Shown here: one piece after another, positions 60,241-64,000 of the stretch
Layout: every line of letters begins with the position of its first letter
Numbering within the stretch: position 1 is the stretch's first letter
Assembly (NCBI GenBank): GCA_950022495.1
Contig: CATLLJ010000010.1
Coordinates: forward strand, 16,806-80,805
Length of the DNA: 64,000 nucleotides
Source: an uncultured bacterium
GTDB lineage: Bacteria; Cyanobacteriota; Vampirovibrionia; Gastranaerophilales; Gastranaerophilaceae
Direction of reading: 5' to 3'
Notes under the pieces: model-generated
Seen by the model: only the letters and a program-made list of their open reading frames with translations
What the model was told of the DNA's origin: nothing
Database searches by the model: none
Program-made: the position numbers and the translations under genes

Positions 60241-60263
60241 AGGAACCGCAAAGGTTCCTTTTT
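60241..60263 (+). terminator. Terminator after tRNA-Glu
   Basis: AGGAACC and GGTTCCT pair around GCAAA, followed by five Ts. Confidence 0.9.
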
Positions 60264-60293
60264 CAATGCGTAATATAACGAAAGTTTATTGCT

Positions 60294-60334
60294 AAAAAAA
60301 CGATTTACCTATTAAAGGCAAATCGTTTTTTTTA
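60294..60334 (-). terminator. Terminator of the 60348 gene
   Basis: AAAAACGATTT and AAATCGTTTTT pair around a partly paired loop, with runs on both sides; on the minus strand it follows the 60348 stop codon. Confidence 0.8.
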
Positions 60335-60347
60335 TTAGTGAAATTTT

Positions 60348-60914
60348 TTATGCTAGGTTTTCAAAACCTTTTACTTGCATATTCAAGATTTCTTCATTAT
60401 TTTTTGCATTTTCAGCTTTGTTATGAGCTATAATACCTGCGATTGCTAATACTGCAGCTGCTGCAATTGCAATTTTACCTTTTTTAGTTTTGCTGAATTC
60501 TGCAACTTTCTTACCAACTTTTTTAGCTAAATCTTTAGCTTTAGCAAAGATATTTTTACCTTTAGCTACAGCCTTATCAATGAATTTACCACCTTTGGTA
60601 GCTTTTGCTGTTGCAGCTGCTTCAACTTCTTTAGCTGATTGTGATATGAATTTCCCAGGTCTTGCAGGGTCTGCAATTGTTTTGCCGCCATATCTTGCTC
60701 CCGCTTTTGCATTTTGAGCTTGTCTTGCTGCTTGTTTTGCTGCCACTTGATTTTCAGTTACTGCTACTGATACATATTTACCGCCAGCACCTCTAACGGT
60801 TTTTCCGCCATGTTTTAATTTATGTGCTGCTTTCTCTGCTGCTTGTGCTGCTCTACGAGCTTGTTGTGCTGCTACTTGTTCTGCCGTTGGAACATAACCT
60901 ACTTGTACTGCCAT
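60348..60914 (-). CDS. Basic Ala/Lys repeat protein with C-terminal membrane segment
   Basis: 188 residues, not recognised. Two tandem units of about 42 residues (12-53, 54-94) and a partial third (96-113) share QVAA.QAAR.AQ, then GGKT and GK(Y/F)(V/I)S. After a Lys-rich helix (KNIFAKAKDLAKKVGKKVAEF) comes one membrane segment (about 148-164) and a short polar tail. Histone-like composition, but the membrane anchor argues against a nucleoid role; more likely an envelope- or surface-associated polycation. A very strong GGAGG precedes the ATG. Confidence 0.85.
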   Translation of the reverse strand: MAVQVGYVPTAEQVAAQQARRAAQAAEKAAHKLKHGGKTVRGAGGKYVSVAVTENQVAAKQAARQAQNAKAGARYGGKTIADPARPGKFISQSAKEVEAAATAKATKGGKFIDKAVAKGKNIFAKAKDLAKKVGKKVAEFSKTKKGKIAIAAAAVLAIAGIIAHNKAENAKNNEEILNMQVKGFENLA

Positions 60915-61024
60915 ATTTTGCCTCCAAACCTTTCTACAATAATTTTTACGTAACCTTTATGTTTATATAAAGAAATTTTTTGAAGATTAATTGCATGTGA
61001 GTATATTTGATGTATATAACATTC

Positions 61025-61044
61025 GTAATATTTTGTAATATTAC
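61025..61044. promoter_or_regulatory. Inverted repeat upstream of TPR gene
   Basis: GTAATATT and AATATTAC flank TTGT, about 50 bases upstream of the extended -10 of the 61105 gene; operator candidate. Confidence 0.4.
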
Positions 61045-61089
61045 TGTTGGTTATTATTTAAAATCGGAAAGTTTGCCTATTTCCTTTTG

Positions 61090-61098
61090 TGCTATAAT
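61090..61098 (+). promoter_or_regulatory. Extended -10 promoter of the 61105 gene (leaderless)
   Basis: TGC plus a perfect TATAAT, ending six bases before the ATG at 61105. Confidence 0.6.
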
Positions 61099-61104
61099 AC
61101 AGTT

Positions 61105-62877
61105 ATGGAAGATAAAGAAATTGATAAAATATACGAGATGATTGATTCCTCGGATTATGACAACGCAAAGGTTTTAATTACCGAAATATTAGAAAAAGAT
61201 GCTTCAGACATTGATGCTAGAAGGCTTCTTGCCTTATGTGAAGTTAATCTTGAGAATTTTGACAGTGCAAGAAATATCTTAGAAGATATTATTAAATATC
61301 GTCAGGATGATGCGTTGTGCTGGTATTATTTAGGCTGCTGTTATGACAATCTGGAATTGTTTGTTGAGGCAAAACATGCTTATAATACGGTATTGGACTT
61401 AAGACCGGAATATGTTGATGCATATAAGAGTCTTTCAATTGTGTATATTAAAGTTGAAGATTATGACAAAGCTGTAGAAATAGCTAAAAAAGGCTTGGAA
61501 TATACTGAAAAGGATGATTATTCGCTGTATTATATTATAGGTACCGCTTATATGGCATCAAAACAGCTTGAAGAAAGTGTATTTTATATAGAAAAAGCAA
61601 TCGAATTAAACCCTGAAAATGTGCAGTTATACAACAATTTAGGTACTGCATATTTAACAACAGGTCAGCCTGATAAAGCTTTTGATATTTATTTGAAAGC
61701 TGCAGAAGTTGACCCGTCTGCTTCCTTGACTTATTTTAATTTAGCTTCAATATTACAGGTTCAGGATAAACATAAAGAGGCTTGTGAATATTTTGCTAAA
61801 GCTCACGAATTGGAACCAGAAGAAGACAGTTATATTGTTGCGTGGGCATTGTCAGAAGTTAAAGCAGGACAGTTTAAAGAAGCAATCGAGCATTATAAAT
61901 ATTTAGCATCATCTTATCCGCAGAAATCAACATATAAATATAACCTTGCCTGCTGTTATCAGGTTGTCGGCGAGTATGAAATAGCAATTTCTTTATTAAA
62001 ACAACTGGTTTTATTAAATCCGAAAGCGGTTAATATTCTGAAAAAATTGGCTAATGTTTATATGACTATTGGTCAATATTCAAATGCGAAAGAAATATAT
62101 GAAAGAATTGTAAAACAGGGCACTACATCATATCAAACACATTACGAACTTGCTTTGTTGTGTGTGCGAACAGATGATATAGATAGAGCTGAACAGATTT
62201 TGAAAAAGGTTTGCAGGCTAAACCCTGAATTTGCACCGGCTCATAAAGATTTAGGTGTAATCTATCTCAATAAAAGACTGTTTGACTATGCGAAAGATGA
62301 ATTTGAAACTGCATATAAATACGGTTCAGATGATTTTTCAATAGTTTTAGAATATGCAAATTATTTACATTCAACTTCTAATTTTTCAAAAGCTGATAGA
62401 TTTTATCAGGAAGCCATAGCTCTTGACCCGAAAAATCCGGGCGGATTAGCTTTTTCAGCCTTAAATAAAACCCATTTAAAACAGATTGAAGAAGCAAAAG
62501 CTCAAATTACTGAAGCAATGGAAAATAGTTCAGATTCAGCATTTTTACTGTTTATAGCCGGCAGAATATATCATCTTGCCGGAGATTATGAAACTGCCAA
62601 AATGTATCTAGTCAAGTCTTTTGAATTAGAAAAAATTCCTGATGTTCAGAATTTATTAGGCTTATGCTATTTTGAATTGGGTAATTACGAACAGGCAAAG
62701 TCAATTTTCAATAATATGCTTGAAAAATCACCAATGAATGTTAATGTTTTATTGAATGTTGCAAAATGCCACGAAAAACTCAATGAAATCGACAAAGCTC
62801 TTGAAGTTTTAGAGAATTTAGTTGAGACATTCCCTGAGTGTGAAGAGGCTCAAGAATTAATTCGCAAATTATCTTAA
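61105..62877 (+). CDS. Large TPR-repeat protein
   Basis: 590 residues from MEDKEIDK; the frame from 61087 starts upstream of the -10 box and was rejected. No signal peptide: cytoplasmic. At least 15 TPR units of 34 residues (for example YNNLGTAYLTTGQPDKAFDI, YNLACCYQVVGEYEIAISLL). The chain is one long superhelix without another domain, so it is a scaffold. Nearby genes give no partner. Leaderless mRNA likely. Confidence 0.93.
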   Translation: MEDKEIDKIYEMIDSSDYDNAKVLITEILEKDASDIDARRLLALCEVNLENFDSARNILEDIIKYRQDDALCWYYLGCCYDNLELFVEAKHAYNTVLDLRPEYVDAYKSLSIVYIKVEDYDKAVEIAKKGLEYTEKDDYSLYYIIGTAYMASKQLEESVFYIEKAIELNPENVQLYNNLGTAYLTTGQPDKAFDIYLKAAEVDPSASLTYFNLASILQVQDKHKEACEYFAKAHELEPEEDSYIVAWALSEVKAGQFKEAIEHYKYLASSYPQKSTYKYNLACCYQVVGEYEIAISLLKQLVLLNPKAVNILKKLANVYMTIGQYSNAKEIYERIVKQGTTSYQTHYELALLCVRTDDIDRAEQILKKVCRLNPEFAPAHKDLGVIYLNKRLFDYAKDEFETAYKYGSDDFSIVLEYANYLHSTSNFSKADRFYQEAIALDPKNPGGLAFSALNKTHLKQIEEAKAQITEAMENSSDSAFLLFIAGRIYHLAGDYETAKMYLVKSFELEKIPDVQNLLGLCYFELGNYEQAKSIFNNMLEKSPMNVNVLLNVAKCHEKLNEIDKALEVLENLVETFPECEEAQELIRKLS

Positions 62878-62945
62878 TTTACTATTGCATATTATTATTT
62901 TGTGAAATGTTAAAAATCTTCATAAATATAGGATATGTTTGAAAT

Positions 62946-62986
62946 ACACTTGTACAGACTTTCTTGGAAATGTGCAAGTGTTTTTT
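62946..62986 (+). terminator. Terminator after the 61105 gene
   Basis: ACACTTGTACA pairs with TGTGCAAGTGT (one G-T pair), 14-base loop, followed by a T-run. The remaining gap to 63299 is very AT-rich; a second weak hairpin (AAATGC/GCATTT) lies near 63044-63072. Confidence 0.75.
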
Positions 62987-63144
62987 AATGTTATTTAACA
63001 AAAATATTGTAAAACTTTTTTAGAAAAAAATATTTGTTCAAATGCTGGTCTGTTAAAGGTTTGCATTTTTTATTCAAATTTTATTGTAAAGACTTTGGCA
63101 TGCTGGCTAAAAAATGTTAGTCAAAAGATAAAATTTAGTCTATT

Positions 63145-63306
63145 ATGAATATACAAATCGGGAACGAGATTAAAAGATATAAAAGAAAAAAGTGTTTTAT
63201 TTTTACTCTAATTTATCCATCTATTGAACGATTAAATTTTATTCAAAAAAACGATATTATTATAGTAGAAATAGGAAGTGTATTTTTGGAGGTAGTTGAG
63301 TGCTAG
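63145..63306 (+). pseudogene. Short frame with XRE-like start, probably degenerate
   Basis: 53 codons reading MNIQIGNEIKRYKRKK, then an Ile/Phe-rich part that does not look like a folded HTH. The first 16 residues match the opening of XRE regulators (IG..IK..RKKK). No good Shine-Dalgarno; it overlaps the start of the 63300 gene by seven bases. It may be a decayed regulator or chance. Confidence 0.25.
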
Positions 63307-63833
63307 AACATGGTTATATTCAAATTTATACAGGAGACGGAAAAGGAAAGACAACTGCGTCTTTGGGATTAGCACTTAGAGCACTTGGACATGGTTGGAA
63401 AGTTCTTGTAATTCAATTTACAAAGGGCGATGGAGCTACAACATACGGGGAAATCACTTCATCATCAAAGTTTTTACCAAATCTTGATGTTGTACAATTT
63501 GGGATGGATAGAGTTTGCTATTCTCACAATGTATGTTTAGATGATTATAAAGAAGCTAAAAAAGGTTGGGAATTTGCAAAGAAGGCTATAAATTCCGGAG
63601 AATATCAATTAATTATTCTTGATGAAATAAATATTTGTACATCAATGAATATGATTAAAGTTAGTGATATAAAAGATACATTGCTGCATAAACCTGATAA
63701 TTTAGAAATAGTATTAACAGGACGTTATGCTCACCCTGAATTGGTTGCGTTGGCTCATCTTGTTACTGAGATGAAACCGATTAAACATTATTTCGATACC
63801 GGAGTTATGGCAAGACAAGGTATTGAATACTAG
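63300..63833 (+). CDS. cobO: Corrinoid adenosyltransferase, CobO/BtuR type (copy 2)
   Basis: 177 residues, GTG start with GGAGG seven bases upstream. Same family as the 4244 gene: GYIQIYTGDGKGKTTASLGL (P-loop), DEINICTSMNM, TGRYAHPELV and KHYFDTGVMARQGIEY. Lacking the N-terminal extension, it is the more standard form. A second copy in one 64-kb window suggests either duplicated cobalamin handling or divergent function. No B12 riboswitch is recognised upstream. Confidence 0.94.
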   Translation: MLEHGYIQIYTGDGKGKTTASLGLALRALGHGWKVLVIQFTKGDGATTYGEITSSSKFLPNLDVVQFGMDRVCYSHNVCLDDYKEAKKGWEFAKKAINSGEYQLIILDEINICTSMNMIKVSDIKDTLLHKPDNLEIVLTGRYAHPELVALAHLVTEMKPIKHYFDTGVMARQGIEY

Positions 63834-63900
63834 AGAAGAGAGAGTTTAGTTAGATAGTTTAGGTTAATGTGAATCCTTTTTTGTTTCAGAAATGAAATAA

Positions 63901-63930
63901 GCGGGTGTGCTTTGTGCACCCGTTTTTTTT
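63901..63930 (+). terminator. Terminator after copy 2 of cobO
   Basis: CGGGTG pairs with CACCCG, with a possible inner extension, followed by eight Ts. Confidence 0.9.
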
Positions 63931-63951
63931 ATTAATAATATTTTAAAACCC

Positions 63952-63980
63952 TTGCAAAATTAATAAAACAATGTTATACT
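63952..63980 (+). promoter_or_regulatory. Strong promoter at right edge
   Basis: TTGCAA, 17-base spacer, TATACT with TGT extended -10. The gene it serves begins beyond the window. Confidence 0.75.
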
Positions 63981-64000
63981 AGAAATATCCAAGAAGATAT

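Noticed and set aside
62878..63299. Possible cobalamin riboswitch before the second cobO
   Set aside because: No B12-box-like GCCACTG or multi-helix core seen; the gap is AT-rich with one terminator and a weak hairpin.

Overview
The window reads as an AT-rich bacterial chromosome segment, most likely from the gut Gastranaerophilales (Melainabacteria/Vampirovibrionia), the non-photosynthetic relatives of Cyanobacteria. This is inferred from three things: several lone pseudopilins with a G/A-FTLAEVLITLG leader, which I associate with that group; lipid A and heptose genes that imply an outer membrane; and a fermentative gene set (AdhE, enolase) without photosynthesis genes. No 16S gene is present, so the assignment is an inference. 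No phage, insertion sequence or CRISPR array is visible.

Layout. 1-6 kb: the 3' part of a histidine kinase, a pseudopilin, an XRE regulator, ClpP, 5-formyl-THF cyclo-ligase, a corrinoid adenosyltransferase and a group-2-like sigma factor. 6-9.2 kb: a membrane thioredoxin and two unrecognised membrane proteins. 9.3-16 kb: proline synthesis (proB-proA), DAHP synthase, enolase and phosphoglycolate phosphatase. 16-22 kb: small wHTH, membrane and RHH proteins, a 1160-residue coiled-coil protein with two hydrophobic blocks, and a second pseudopilin. 22-30 kb: AdhE behind a Rex/CRP-like operator, a G+C-rich non-coding island, a rhodanese, a TPR protein, PepA and a third pseudopilin behind a G10 tract. 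30-34 kb: a MATE transporter, a previously unlisted 44-residue membrane protein, a U32 peptidase and a YqeG phosphatase. 34.5-40.5 kb: a type IV pilus/type II secretion operon (PilP-like protein, secretin, ATPase, inner-membrane platform). 40.6-48 kb: an SDR, then on the minus strand rfaE2-lpxD-lpxC-fabZ, three small unknown genes, asd and dapB. 48-53 kb: a minus-strand signalling operon (GAF-HD-GYP, TPR, two response regulators, pentapeptide repeat). 53-64 kb: zinc-finger, zincin and rubredoxin genes, another unrecognised membrane protein, two tiny basic peptides, a papain-like candidate, a TOPRIM protein, tRNA-Glu, a repeat-rich basic protein, a TPR protein and a second corrinoid adenosyltransferase.

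How it fits together. The pilus/secretion operon would export the scattered pseudopilins. The lipid A genes build the outer membrane that the secretin crosses. AdhE disposes of fermentative NADH and carries an operator that fits redox control. Several genes (proB, the 12174 HTH gene, MATE, U32, the 61105 TPR gene) have a -10 box exactly six bases before the ATG and no Shine-Dalgarno sequence, which points to leaderless mRNAs. Most of the novelty lies in unrecognised proteins with a short aromatic-Gly motif, tiny peptide genes, and hairpins or palindromes at gene borders.
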